Shown here one piece after another: positions 44,718-53,971 of a stretch of 64,000 bases of DNA. The translations under genes were made by a program, and so were the position numbers. The number at the start of each line of letters is the position of its first letter. The stretch's first letter is position 1. The notes beneath the pieces were generated by a model. That model was not told the DNA's origin. It did no database searches and worked only from the letters and a program-made list of their open reading frames with translations. Source of the DNA: DAOTWC01 sp048499435 (GTDB lineage: Bacteria; Chloroflexota; Anaerolineae; Aggregatilineales; Phototrophicaceae); NCBI GenBank assembly GCA_048499435.1, contig JASNZW010000001.1, positions 744,001 to 808,000 on the forward strand, read 5' to 3'.

Positions 44718-45971
44718 TCAGCCGTCCGCCGCCAGCGCGAGGACAGCGTGCAGCAGCACATTCGCCCCCTTAACCACATCGTCCCAGCGCGAGAACTCGT
44801 CCGGGTTGTGGCTGAGGCCGTTAAGCGAGGGGATAAACAACATGCCGCTGGGGGTGAAGGCGCTCATCACCTGGCTGTTGTGGCTGGCGTAGCTGGCCAT
44901 GCGCGTGTGCGTGACCCCGACCACCTTGCAGGCGCGCTCGATGGCGTCAATGATCGTCGGCGACATCTGTGCGGCGGGGATATGCGCCAACTGCCGCATT
45001 TCGACGGTGACGTTGGCGGCGGCGGCGCATTCCTGCGCCAGCGCCAGCAGCGCCCGTTCCATCTCGTACAGCAGGGCCGGGCTGGAGTGGCGCCATTCCA
45101 TCAGCACGCGCGCCTGGTCCGGGACCGTCGTCAGCGTGCTGGAGGGCATGTCCAGCACGCCGCAGTTGAGCGTGCCTTCAGGGTAATGTTCGCGCACCAG
45201 GTCGTGCGCCCGCACGATAAAGCGCGCCGCCCCTTGCAGCGCGTCGCGGCGCTCGCGCATGCTGGCGGTGCCGGCGTGGCTGGCCTGGCCGTGAAAGGTG
45301 GCGCTGTATGACATGCGCGCCACGATGCCGGTCACGACGCCGACGTCAATCTGCGCCCGTTCCAGCCGCCAGCCCTGCTCAATGTGCAGCTCGATATACC
45401 CCAGCACGGTCGCGGGGTCGCGCCGGGCGCGCAGCACATCTTCAGGGCGGATGCCGGCCTGCGCCAGCGCGGCGCGGAACAGGCCCACCTGGCCGTCGGC
45501 GCTTTTCATGAAGGCCGGGTCAAGCCGCCCGCTGAGGCTCATGCTGCCGAACATCGGCATCCACGTGCCCTCGTCGTCGGTGAAATCAATCACCTCCAGG
45601 TGGTGCGCCAGCCTGATGCCCGCCTCGTGAATCGTGCGCATGCACTCCAGCGCCGTCACAATGCCCAGCGCGCCGTCGTAACGCCCGGCGTTCGGCACGG
45701 TGTCCAGGTGCGAGCCGATCAGCAGCGTGCGCGCCTGCGGGTTAGCGGCGCGCAGCACGCCGCTGAGGTTGCCGGCGTCGTCATCGTGGACTAAAAAGCC
45801 CGCTTCCTCGATGCGGTTAGCAAACCAGGCGCGGGCTTCCAGGTCCTCTAATGAGAGCGCCGTCCGGCAGATGCCCCGGTCAGCGGTGAGGCCAATGGCG
45901 GATACCTGCTCGAAGTCATCACACAGGCGGTCGCTGTTGATACGCAGATATGCAGTAGAGGGATGGGGCAT
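44718..45971 (-). CDS. M20-family Zn amidohydrolase (N-carbamoyl amino acid/allantoate type)
   Basis: 417 residues from the ATG at 45971. Metal and substrate motifs: GSHLDTVPNAGRYDGALG (H and D ligands), DFTDDEGTWMPMFGS, LHIEQGWRLE, GQASHAGTASMRERRD and ASHNSQVMSAFTPSGMLFIPS. These match allantoate amidohydrolase, beta-ureidopropionase and hydantoin-pathway carbamoylases; the substrate cannot be chosen. A TATAAT lies just upstream (about 46012-46007). Confidence 0.92.
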   Translation of the reverse strand: MPHPSTAYLRINSDRLCDDFEQVSAIGLTADRGICRTALSLEDLEARAWFANRIEEAGFLVHDDDAGNLSGVLRAANPQARTLLIGSHLDTVPNAGRYDGALGIVTALECMRTIHEAGIRLAHHLEVIDFTDDEGTWMPMFGSMSLSGRLDPAFMKSADGQVGLFRAALAQAGIRPEDVLRARRDPATVLGYIELHIEQGWRLERAQIDVGVVTGIVARMSYSATFHGQASHAGTASMRERRDALQGAARFIVRAHDLVREHYPEGTLNCGVLDMPSSTLTTVPDQARVLMEWRHSSPALLYEMERALLALAQECAAAANVTVEMRQLAHIPAAQMSPTIIDAIERACKVVGVTHTRMASYASHNSQVMSAFTPSGMLFIPSLNGLSHNPDEFSRWDDVVKGANVLLHAVLALAADG

Positions 45972-46044
45972 CGCGCTGCCGTTCCTGCTGAATATACCGC
46001 TTATTATAGCGGAATCAGCGCGCAAGGAAACAGGCCGCGCCCGC

Positions 46045-46851
46045 CTACAGGCCGATATCGCGCCGCTGAAAAGCCCACACAGCCCCGCCCGCAGCCGCCA
46101 GCGCCAGCGCCAGCAGCAGCGCGATGGTGGCCCAGGGCAGCCCGGACTCAATCACGCTGACGGCGTTCGACGCGCTGAACACCGAAATGCTGCGCAGGCG
46201 CTCCACGACCGACCCGGCCCCCATGCTGCCGATGGTGTCGAACATAAAGCTGGCAACCACGAAAACGGTCATCACGATGAGCGCGGCGCGGCGGCGGCGC
46301 AGGGCGGCGGCGGCCAGCGCCGTCAGCGTTAAGATCAGCAGCAGCGTCGGCAGCACGTTGATGATTATCTGCGCCATCAGGCCGAAATCGAGCGTGATGC
46401 CGGCCAGCGCCGCGCCCAGCGCCATCCCCGCCAGCACCATGACGGCCAGCGCGCCAATCGACAGCGCGAAGGCGGCCAGCCTCTCCACCACGACGCGCCA
46501 GCGCGGCAGCGGCGCGCTCATCAGCACGTCCAGGATGCCGTCCTCTTCCTCGTTGGCGGTCACGCGCAGGCCCATAATCACCGGGTAAGCGGCGAAGATG
46601 AGCGCCAGCTTGCCAAAAACGCCTATCGCGATAAAGCCCTCTGGCGTGGCGAGCACCTCCAGGTTGTCGCCCACGCCCACCGCGCTGCGGACAAACGCCG
46701 GCATGCCTTGCAGCAGATCAATAAACACCCGCATATCGAACACGGGAATCATCAGCACGACGACCAGCGCCATGACGCCCAGCCCCAGGCCCCACAGCAG
46801 CGTCTGCCCGATCGTGCGGCGCAGCGCCTCAACAAACACAGCACCTGCCAT
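46045..46851 (-). CDS. ABC-2-type permease, subunit 2
   Basis: 268 residues with six helices. It is paralogous to the adjacent upstream permease: both open MAGAVF and share ATPEGFIAxGxF, NEEExGILDxLxxxPxPRWRVxxE and a QRRD end. It is the last gene of the ABC operon reading left from 48643. Confidence 0.88.
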   Translation of the reverse strand: MAGAVFVEALRRTIGQTLLWGLGLGVMALVVVLMIPVFDMRVFIDLLQGMPAFVRSAVGVGDNLEVLATPEGFIAIGVFGKLALIFAAYPVIMGLRVTANEEEDGILDVLMSAPLPRWRVVVERLAAFALSIGALAVMVLAGMALGAALAGITLDFGLMAQIIINVLPTLLLILTLTALAAAALRRRRAALIVMTVFVVASFMFDTIGSMGAGSVVERLRSISVFSASNAVSVIESGLPWATIALLLALALAAAGGAVWAFQRRDIGL

Positions 46852-46892
46852 TCTGGTCGCTCCTCTCTACCGACCGCCCTATCCCGCGCGCC

Positions 46893-47696
46893 TCACACGC
46901 CTACGTCGCGCCGCTGGAAAAACCACAGCGCGCCCAGCGCCAGCGCCGCTGTCACGGCCAGCAGCAGCGTTATGCTGCCCCAGTTCAGGCCGTTCTGCAT
47001 GGCGCCAACGGCGTCGTAATGGCTGAAAAACGACAGCCCGCGCAGCGAGGCCGCCAGCGAGCTGCTGGCCGCGCCGCCCAGAAAGTCCACAAAGTAGCTG
47101 CCGACGACGAACACCGCCGCCAGCGCCGCCGCCGTTGACCGGCGGCGCACGATAACCGCCACAAACATCGTGAAGGCGATCAGCAGCAGCAGGCTGGGCA
47201 GCATGTTGACCGCGCCTTCCACCACCCGCCCGGTATTGACCGGCAGGCTGGAAAACTGCGCGCCGATCAGCAGCCCGGCCACGCTGATCGCAACCACGCC
47301 GGCGGCGGTGAGCGCGCTGGCCAGGAATTTCTCGGCCATGACGCGCCAGCGCGGCACAGGCTGCGCCAGCAGCGCATCCAGGATGCCGCTCTCTTCCTCG
47401 TTGGCGGTGATATCCAGCCCGGCCATGATGGCGTAAACCGACAGAATCAGCAGGCCGTAGCTGAAGAAGCCGAAGGCGATAAAGCCCTCCGGCGTCGCCA
47501 TCGCGGCGGCGGTCATGCCGAAAAGCTGCGCCAGCGCCGGCGGCATGCTCGCCACAATGGCCGCGTACTGCTGCAGCGTCTCCATGTCCTGAACCGCGAC
47601 CATGATATACAGCCCCATCAGCCCCAGCCCAACACCCCAGTAGAGCATGGGGCGCCAGCCGCGGCGCAGCGTCTCGCGGAAAACGGCCCCGGCCAT
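46893..47696 (-). CDS. ABC-2-type permease, subunit 1
   Basis: 267 residues, six helices, ABC-2 permease of the type found in multidrug or lantibiotic exporters. Its ATG shares one base with the stop of the ATPase gene (TGATG), so it is translationally coupled. It likely dimerises with the paralog encoded next. Confidence 0.9.
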   Translation of the reverse strand: MAGAVFRETLRRGWRPMLYWGVGLGLMGLYIMVAVQDMETLQQYAAIVASMPPALAQLFGMTAAAMATPEGFIAFGFFSYGLLILSVYAIMAGLDITANEEESGILDALLAQPVPRWRVMAEKFLASALTAAGVVAISVAGLLIGAQFSSLPVNTGRVVEGAVNMLPSLLLLIAFTMFVAVIVRRRSTAAALAAVFVVGSYFVDFLGGAASSSLAASLRGLSFFSHYDAVGAMQNGLNWGSITLLLAVTAALALGALWFFQRRDVGV

Positions 47697-48643
47697 CAGA
47701 CCGCCTCCCCGGCGCGCGCCGCCGGCTGCGAGGCCGCGCCGCTGTTGCCGTAGAACGCCAGGAAGATTTCCTCCAGCGTCGGCGACTCAACGCGCAGATC
47801 CACGATGTAGGCGTCGCCCAGCGCCCGCAGCAGCGGGTCGAAGTCGCCGCCGAGGCGCAGCTTCAGGCTGTGATTCTCGGCCTCGACGCTGCTCACGCCG
47901 GGGACGCTGGCGACGCGCGCGCGCAGCGCCGCCGCCGGTTCGCGCAGCCTGATATTCACCCAGCGGAAATCCACGTGGGTCATGTGCTCGACAGTCTCAA
48001 CCGCCTTGAGCTGGCCGCCGCGCAAGATGCCAACGCGGTCGCAGATGGCCTGCACCTCGCTGAGCACGTGCGACGACAGAAACACCGTCCGGCCCTCGGC
48101 GCGCGCCTCGCGCATCATCTGGTGAAACGTCTGCTGCATCAGCGGGTCCAGGCCGTTGGTCGGCTCGTCCAGGATGAGCAGGTCCGGCCTGTGCATCAGC
48201 GCGCTCACCAGGCCCAGCTTGCGCCGGTTGCCAGATGAATAGTCGCGCACGCGCTTGGTCAGGTCCAGTTGAAGCCGTTCCGCCAGCGCCTGCGCGTAGC
48301 TCAGGTCAGCCATGCCGCGCAGGCTGCCCAGGTAGCGCACGACCTGCTGGCCGGTGAGGTTCTTCCACAGGTTCAGCTCGCCCGGCAGGTAGCCGACGCG
48401 CTGGCGCAGCGCCACGCTCTCGGCGTTGACGGACTTCCCGTAAATGGTGGCGCTGCCCGTCGTCGGGCGGATCAGGTCCAGCAGCAGGCGGATAGTCGTC
48501 GTCTTGCCGGCCCCGTTAGGGCCGAGGAAGCCGAAAATCTCGCCCGCGTTCACCGTCAGGTCCAGCCTGTCGAGCGCCAGCGTCGCGCCTTTGCGGGTCC
48601 GGTAAATTTTAGACAGATTCCGAGTTTCGATTACAGAAGCCAT
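47696..48643 (-). CDS. ABC transporter ATP-binding protein (exporter type)
   Basis: 315 residues: Walker A GPNGAGKT (41-48), signature YSSGNRRKLGLV, Walker B LLILDEPTNGLDP and switch SSHVLSEVQ. The C-terminal extension (about 225-315) is typical of CcmA/DrrA-like ATPases paired with ABC-2 permeases. It is the first gene of the three-gene operon. The 152-base upstream gap is AT-rich and carries the likely promoter, but no clean -35/-10. Confidence 0.95.
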   Translation of the reverse strand: MASVIETRNLSKIYRTRKGATLALDRLDLTVNAGEIFGFLGPNGAGKTTTIRLLLDLIRPTTGSATIYGKSVNAESVALRQRVGYLPGELNLWKNLTGQQVVRYLGSLRGMADLSYAQALAERLQLDLTKRVRDYSSGNRRKLGLVSALMHRPDLLILDEPTNGLDPLMQQTFHQMMREARAEGRTVFLSSHVLSEVQAICDRVGILRGGQLKAVETVEHMTHVDFRWVNIRLREPAAALRARVASVPGVSSVEAENHSLKLRLGGDFDPLLRALGDAYIVDLRVESPTLEEIFLAFYGNSGAASQPAARAGEAV

Positions 48644-48795
48644 CGGTTCAGCCCTTCCCTCTTGCTTGTCAGGCCACGCCAGGGCGTTAATTAAGCGAAT
48701 CTACAAACAATGTTAGGCCAGTAAAAATAATTTATAAACACCCAATAATTAGGGGCGGCCCAGGACAGCGCACGCCCCTGCCCGCGCCCCGGCGC

Positions 48796-50706
48796 TCAGC
48801 CGCCCAGTTTGAAAGCGTCCAGCACCGGCAGCAGAATGGCCGCGCGCGCGGCGTCGCGCTCTGCCGCGCTGTTGGCCACAAGCTGGACCGTGTACGTCAT
48901 GCCGCCGCGCTCAGCCGCCGCCACCAGCGTGGGGAAGCCGAAAAGGTCCACCTCAAACAGCGACCAGGTGAGGCCGTTAATGTCCTGCGTCACAGCCGCC
49001 GGGGGCGCTTCCAGGCCAAGCTGCGCGGCGGTCGCCTGAAGGAAATCGGCCAGCGGCAGCGGCAGCGGCGCCAGAATCAGCGCCATCTGGTCAACCGGGG
49101 TGGCCCCGCGCGCGTAGACGCCCGCCTGCATCTCCGTCCAGCCCGCCGGGGCCAGCGCCGTGAACAGGCCGTCCGGGTCGCTGTAAGGGGTCAGCGTGAC
49201 GCCCGACAGGTCAACCAGGCCGCCGGGCAGGGCGAAAACAATGCCCGGCTGGTTCTCGGCGCAGGCGGTGTCCAGCGCGGCGGACGGGTCGTTCACGAAG
49301 GCCAGCGCCAGCGCCGCGCCGCAGTCAGTGGTGAAGGCGTCGTGGCTGGCGTTGGGAATGACAACGTGCGTGCTGTTGGGCAGCGTCGCCGCGGCCAGCG
49401 CGCCCCAGGCGGGCGGCGTCACCGGGTCATATTCGCCGGAGATCAGCAGCGTCGGCACGTCGCTGCTGATCGGTTCGTTTTCAACCGGGTCAGCGGCGCC
49501 AACCGCCCACGCGCGCGGGCACAGCGCGCCGAGGTCGCCGCCGCGCCGCAGAAAGGACTCCAGGCGCGGGTAAGCCGCGCTGCTGGTGGCCAGCGCGTCC
49601 GGTGGGTCGAAGGCGGCGTCCTCATAACACTGCACCGAGAGAAACATCCCCCGGCTGATAAGCGTTTCCGAAAGCAGGTTCAGCAGCAGGTAGCTGGCAA
49701 GCGCCCCGTAATCGCCGTCAGCGGCGGCGGCGATGCCCTGCGGCAGCAGCGGCAGCAGATCGGTGCTGTAGAGCATGCGGAACACCGCGCCGTACAGCTC
49801 GTCGCCGTTGATGAGCGCGGCCAGCGGGGTTTGCGTCGCCGGGTCAGGCACGGTGATCGTAACTGGTTCCGCGTTGAGGCGCGCGCCCAGCTCGTAGAAG
49901 CGCGCTTCCAGGTCCGGGTAGGCGGCGGCGCACGCCGTGTCCGCCGCGCAGGCGGCGAACAGCGCGTCCAGGGCGCGGGCGACATTGGCGGGCGTGTCGG
50001 CGTTCAGGCTGACCTGCGGCGGAAAGACGCCGGCCAGCACCGCGCTGCGGACCAGCGCCGGGTGGTCGCGCATGGTGGTGAGGGCCAGCCGCGTGCCGTA
50101 GGAACTGCCGAGCAGGTTGACCTGTTCGTAGCCCAGCGCGGCGGCCAGGTCGGCCAGGTCGGCGGCGCTGGCGGCGCTGTTGTAGGCGGTCAGGCTGGCG
50201 CCGCTGGCGACAAGGCGATCATGGCAGGCCGCCACCGCCGTCTCAATCTGGGCGGCGTCCTCAGCCACGCTCAGGTCGCCAGCCAGTGACGCCAGAAGGT
50301 AATCGTAAAATTCGGGACAGTCCAGCGCCGGCTGCGAGAAGCCGACGCCGCGCTGGTCCAGCACGATCACATCACGGTAGCGGGCATACGGCGCGAGCAC
50401 CCGCCCGAAAGCCGGGGCGGTCGCCTTGAGGGCACTGCCGCCGGGGCCGCCCTCCAGGTAGAGCAGCGGGTCGGGCGCTTTCTCCGGGTTGTTGCTGTGG
50501 AACACCGCCACCGCCACCCTGATTTCCGGGCTGGCGGGGTCAGCGCGGTCTTCGGGGACCACCAGGAAGCCGCATTCGACTTCATAGCCATCCGGCAGCC
50601 CGAACAGGCACGCGGCCGGCTCAAAGCGCGGCGTGCCTTCACCGTCCTGGGCGGCGGCAGCGCCAGTCAGCAGCAGACCACAGAGCAGCAGCAGATACCA
50701 GCGCAT
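48796..50706 (-). CDS. Secreted alpha/beta hydrolase, TAP-like (S33 peptidase family)
   Basis: 636 residues with a signal peptide (MRWYLLLLCGLLLTGAAAAQ). Oxyanion/substrate motif YLEGGPGGSALK, DQRGVGFSQP, nucleophile GSSYGTRLAL, then TAP-like C-terminal catalytic residues in GEYDPVTPP and NASHDAF. These resemble tripeptidyl aminopeptidases and proline iminopeptidases. About 150 further C-terminal residues form an extra domain I do not recognise. Confidence 0.9.
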   Translation of the reverse strand: MRWYLLLLCGLLLTGAAAAQDGEGTPRFEPAACLFGLPDGYEVECGFLVVPEDRADPASPEIRVAVAVFHSNNPEKAPDPLLYLEGGPGGSALKATAPAFGRVLAPYARYRDVIVLDQRGVGFSQPALDCPEFYDYLLASLAGDLSVAEDAAQIETAVAACHDRLVASGASLTAYNSAASAADLADLAAALGYEQVNLLGSSYGTRLALTTMRDHPALVRSAVLAGVFPPQVSLNADTPANVARALDALFAACAADTACAAAYPDLEARFYELGARLNAEPVTITVPDPATQTPLAALINGDELYGAVFRMLYSTDLLPLLPQGIAAAADGDYGALASYLLLNLLSETLISRGMFLSVQCYEDAAFDPPDALATSSAAYPRLESFLRRGGDLGALCPRAWAVGAADPVENEPISSDVPTLLISGEYDPVTPPAWGALAAATLPNSTHVVIPNASHDAFTTDCGAALALAFVNDPSAALDTACAENQPGIVFALPGGLVDLSGVTLTPYSDPDGLFTALAPAGWTEMQAGVYARGATPVDQMALILAPLPLPLADFLQATAAQLGLEAPPAAVTQDINGLTWSLFEVDLFGFPTLVAAAERGGMTYTVQLVANSAAERDAARAAILLPVLDAFKLGG

Positions 50707-50763
50707 AACATCCCTCCCGCAGCACTTACCTATCTCGATTATGCCACACGCCGCGCCGCCGCG

Positions 50764-51882
50764 TCAGCCGGCCAGCAGTGCCCGGTAGACCTCAACCGTC
50801 GCCGCCGCCACACGGTGATGCGTATAGCGCGCCAGCGCGCGCGCGCGCCCCTGCTGGCCCAGGCGGGCGCGCAGCTCAGGGTCGGCCTGCAGGCGCGCCA
50901 GGTGAGCTGTCAGCGCGGCGGCGGCGCCTTCAGGAAAGACCAGCCCGGCCGGGCCAATCACCTCAGGGATCGCCCCGCTGTCCGAGCCAACGACCGGCAC
51001 GCCGCTGGCCATCGCCTCAATCAGCACGCGCCCGAACTGTTCCTTCCAGTTGGGCCGCGTCAGCGACGGCAGCGCCAGCGCGTCCACCGCGCGATAGAGC
51101 GCGGGCATCTCGGCTGACGGGACCAGGTCGCGGAACTGAACGCGCGCGCCCAGCCCCAACTGCTGCGCCAGCGCCACGAGCGCCGCGCGCTGCGGCCCGC
51201 CGCCCACCAGCAGCAGCAGCCAGTCAGGGTCAGGCAGCGCGGCGGCGGCGCGCAGCAGCAGCGCCAGCCCTTTTTCCTCCACCAGCCGCCCGAAGTAGCC
51301 GATGGTGAACGGGCGCGGCGGCGTTTCAGCGCCCGGCGCGAACAGGTCAGCGTCTACGCCGAACTGCGGAATAACAGTCAGCGGGCCGCGATAGCCTTTG
51401 GCGCGCCACACCTGCGCCGCGCCGTCCGTCCCGGCGATGGCGTGGTCCACGCGCGCCAGCGTCCAGCGCTCGCCCCAGGCGAACGGCGGCGGGTAGCTGC
51501 GCGCGATGTTCTGCCAGCTAAAGAACAGCGTTCTGGCCCCGGCGCGGCGCGCGTGCCAGAGCGCCTGCCACGTCGCCAGGTTGTACGGTTCCTCGTCAAT
51601 GTGGACGATGTGCGGCCTGAAGGCGCGCAGCCGCCGCCCCAGGCCCGGATACCAGTGCAGGTGAAAGCTGCCGTTGAACGCAATCGGCGCGGTTTCCAGG
51701 CGGTAGCCGGCGGTGAAGGCGCGCTCCAGCCGGGTTTCGCCGCGCTCGTCGCGCCACGATGGCGGCACGATCACCAGCAGGTCAAGGCCCAGGCGCGCCA
51801 TTTCCTCCAGCTTGCGCTGGTAAATACCCACCAGGCACGCTTTGGAGAGCATCAGCACGCGCGGGCGGTCGGCATCAACCAT
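50764..51882 (-). CDS. GT4-family glycosyltransferase (last of GT2-MFS-GT4 cluster)
   Basis: 372 residues: IGYFGRLVEEKGLALLLRAAAAL and SLTRPNWKEQFGRVLIEAMASGVPVVGSDSGAIPEV with the E-x7-E motif. The WKEQFGR form is the plant/bacterial GT4 subtype. Its start overlaps the MFS stop by eight bases. Confidence 0.93.
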   Translation of the reverse strand: MVDADRPRVLMLSKACLVGIYQRKLEEMARLGLDLLVIVPPSWRDERGETRLERAFTAGYRLETAPIAFNGSFHLHWYPGLGRRLRAFRPHIVHIDEEPYNLATWQALWHARRAGARTLFFSWQNIARSYPPPFAWGERWTLARVDHAIAGTDGAAQVWRAKGYRGPLTVIPQFGVDADLFAPGAETPPRPFTIGYFGRLVEEKGLALLLRAAAALPDPDWLLLLVGGGPQRAALVALAQQLGLGARVQFRDLVPSAEMPALYRAVDALALPSLTRPNWKEQFGRVLIEAMASGVPVVGSDSGAIPEVIGPAGLVFPEGAAAALTAHLARLQADPELRARLGQQGRARALARYTHHRVAAATVEVYRALLAG

Positions 51883-53188
51883 GATCCACCTCGTAATCGG
51901 GCAGGGTGGTTTCCAGGCGGCGCAGCCCCGGCAGCGCCCAGGCCAGCGCCGTCAGCGCCAGGATGAGCGCGCCCGTCGCCACCAGCACCAGCCCCATGCC
52001 CGCGCCCGGCGCGCTGCCTACCAGCGGCGCGACAGCGTCCCAAACGGGCGTGCCGACCGCCGGCTCCAGCACGTCGTCCACCAGCGGGCCGACGATAACG
52101 AACGACAGCGGCGTCACCAGGAACGCCACCTGAAAGGCGATAGCGAACACCCGCCCCTGCATATCGGGCGGCGTCTTGGTCTGGAGGATGGAGACAAACA
52201 GGGCGCTGGACACCGGCAGCGGAATCATCAGTGCGAACAGCGCCAGCGCCAGCGGCAGCGGCTCGCGCAGCGTGCCATAGGCCAGAAACAGCGCGCCGGT
52301 GCAGACCATCCCCACCAGCAGCCGGCGCACGCGCGCGCGCCCGCCGCCCCACGCGGTGATGCTCGCCGCGCCCGCCAGCGCCCCGGCGCTCATCGCGCCC
52401 AGGATCAGGCCGGCGGTCTGCTCGCTGCCGGTCACGGTGATGAGGTAGGGCAGCGACAGATCAAGCGGGCCGTTGAGCAGAAAATTGATGATCGTCAGGT
52501 AGCCAATAAGCAGCAGCAGCGGGCGGCGCGTCAGCAGGAAGGCGAAGCCGCCGCGCAGCTCGCGCCAGAAGCTGCCCTGCGCCAGCGCGCCGGCCTCGGT
52601 CTGTGGCGGGCGCGGGATGCGGATGGCGGCCAGCACGACCATGCTGACAATAAACGTCGCCAGGTCAACCACGACCACGCCGCCAATGCCGACAACAGCG
52701 TACAGCATCCCGGTCAGCACCGGCGCGACCACACCCGCCAGCGGGAAGGCCATCTGCCGGATGCCGTTGGCGCGGTCGAGGCGCTGCGGCGGAACCAGCA
52801 TCGTTATGGCGGCGTCGGCGGCGGGCTGCTGAAAAACGGCGAAGATGCCCTGTACCAGCGCGACCGCGTAGAGATGCCACAGCTCGAACAATCCCGACAC
52901 AATGCTGGCCAGCAGCAGCAGCGTGCCCGCTGCCTGCCCGGCGTCCGCCAGCATCATGATGAGGCGGCGGTCGCGGCGGTCGGCCAGCACGCCGGCCAGG
53001 CTGCCGCCGAGCATAGCAGGGATTTCGTTGAAGAACGACACCAGCAGCAGCGGCGCGGCGCTGTCCGTTTCGGCAAACACCCAGATGCCAACAGCGATGG
53101 CGCTCATGCGGCTGCCGATCAGCGACAGCGTTTGCGTGATCGCCAGGCTGTAGAAGGTGCGCAGCCCCGGCGCGCTGAGGGCGCTCAC
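51875..53188 (-). CDS. MFS transporter (enterobactin/macrolide-exporter-like, MFS_3)
   Basis: 437 residues from a GTG at 53188 that overlaps the stop of the GT2 gene (GTGA). Twelve helices: FYSLAITQTLSLIGSRMSAIA, LAGVLADRRDRRLIMMLAD (motif A), QQPAADAAITMLVPPQRLDRAN. Its place between two glycosyltransferases suggests it moves a precursor or product, or was simply inserted there. The longer upstream reading is antisense-like noise. Confidence 0.9.
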   Translation of the reverse strand: MSALSAPGLRTFYSLAITQTLSLIGSRMSAIAVGIWVFAETDSAAPLLLVSFFNEIPAMLGGSLAGVLADRRDRRLIMMLADAGQAAGTLLLLASIVSGLFELWHLYAVALVQGIFAVFQQPAADAAITMLVPPQRLDRANGIRQMAFPLAGVVAPVLTGMLYAVVGIGGVVVVDLATFIVSMVVLAAIRIPRPPQTEAGALAQGSFWRELRGGFAFLLTRRPLLLLIGYLTIINFLLNGPLDLSLPYLITVTGSEQTAGLILGAMSAGALAGAASITAWGGGRARVRRLLVGMVCTGALFLAYGTLREPLPLALALFALMIPLPVSSALFVSILQTKTPPDMQGRVFAIAFQVAFLVTPLSFVIVGPLVDDVLEPAVGTPVWDAVAPLVGSAPGAGMGLVLVATGALILALTALAWALPGLRRLETTLPDYEVDHG

Positions 53189-53916
53189 TCGCCCCCCGGC
53201 GGGGCGGGCGCGGGCCGCAGCAGGCCGATCAGAATCGCCAGCGTGACCTTCGCCATGTAATAGACTGAGCGCAAACTGGTGATGGACGAGCGCCCGCCCT
53301 GGCGCGCGCGCATCGTCACCGGGATTTCGGCGATGCGCAGCCCGGCGCGGTGCAGCGTCACAATGGCCTCTGGCTCCGGGTAATCGTGCGGGTAGGCGCG
53401 GGCGCACAGCCGCAGCGCACGGCGGTTGGCGGCGGTGAAGCCCGATGTAGGGTCGGTGATGCGCTGGCCGGTGATGGCGGAGATCAGCCGCGCCAGGAAC
53501 AGGCTGCCGGCGCGGCGCGCGGTCGAGCCGTTGTAGCCGCGCTTTTCGAGATAGCGCGAGCCGATCACAACGTCCACCCCGCGTTCGTCCAGGGCGCGCA
53601 GCAGCCGCGCGATATCCTCTGGCGTGTGCTGGCCGTCGCCGTCGCTGCGCACCAGCACGTCGTAGCCGGCGCGCTCGGCGTACATGCAGCCGGTCTGCAC
53701 GCTGGCCCCGATGCCGACGTTGTACGGCAGGTACAGCACAACGGCCCCGGCAGCCGCGGCCAGCGGGCCGGTGGCGTCGGTGGAGCCGTCGTTGATCACG
53801 GCGACATCGGCCCAGGGGACGTGCTGCCGGATGCTGGCGACGACGCCGGCGATGCTGGCGGCTTCGTTAAGCGCCGGGATAATCACCAGCGTGCGCGGGT
53901 GCGGGTCGTGGGCCAT
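53185..53916 (-). CDS. GT2-family polyprenyl-phosphate sugar synthase-like
   Basis: 243 residues: VIIPALNEAASIAGVVASIR, DVAVINDGSTDAT, RSDGDGQHTPEDI (DxD-type metal site) and DPTSGFTAANRRAL, all typical of dolichyl/undecaprenyl-phosphate mannose or glucose synthases. It would supply lipid-linked sugars to GT-C enzymes such as those at 22975 and 26366. First gene of the coupled cluster. Confidence 0.92.
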   Translation of the reverse strand: MAHDPHPRTLVIIPALNEAASIAGVVASIRQHVPWADVAVINDGSTDATGPLAAAAGAVVLYLPYNVGIGASVQTGCMYAERAGYDVLVRSDGDGQHTPEDIARLLRALDERGVDVVIGSRYLEKRGYNGSTARRAGSLFLARLISAITGQRITDPTSGFTAANRRALRLCARAYPHDYPEPEAIVTLHRAGLRIAEIPVTMRARQGGRSSITSLRSVYYMAKVTLAILIGLLRPAPAPPGGE

Positions 53917-53971
53917 AGCTCCAGGCTTATTGCGGCAGACGGGTTCATTGTTGGCGAAAGCGCGCCCGGCG

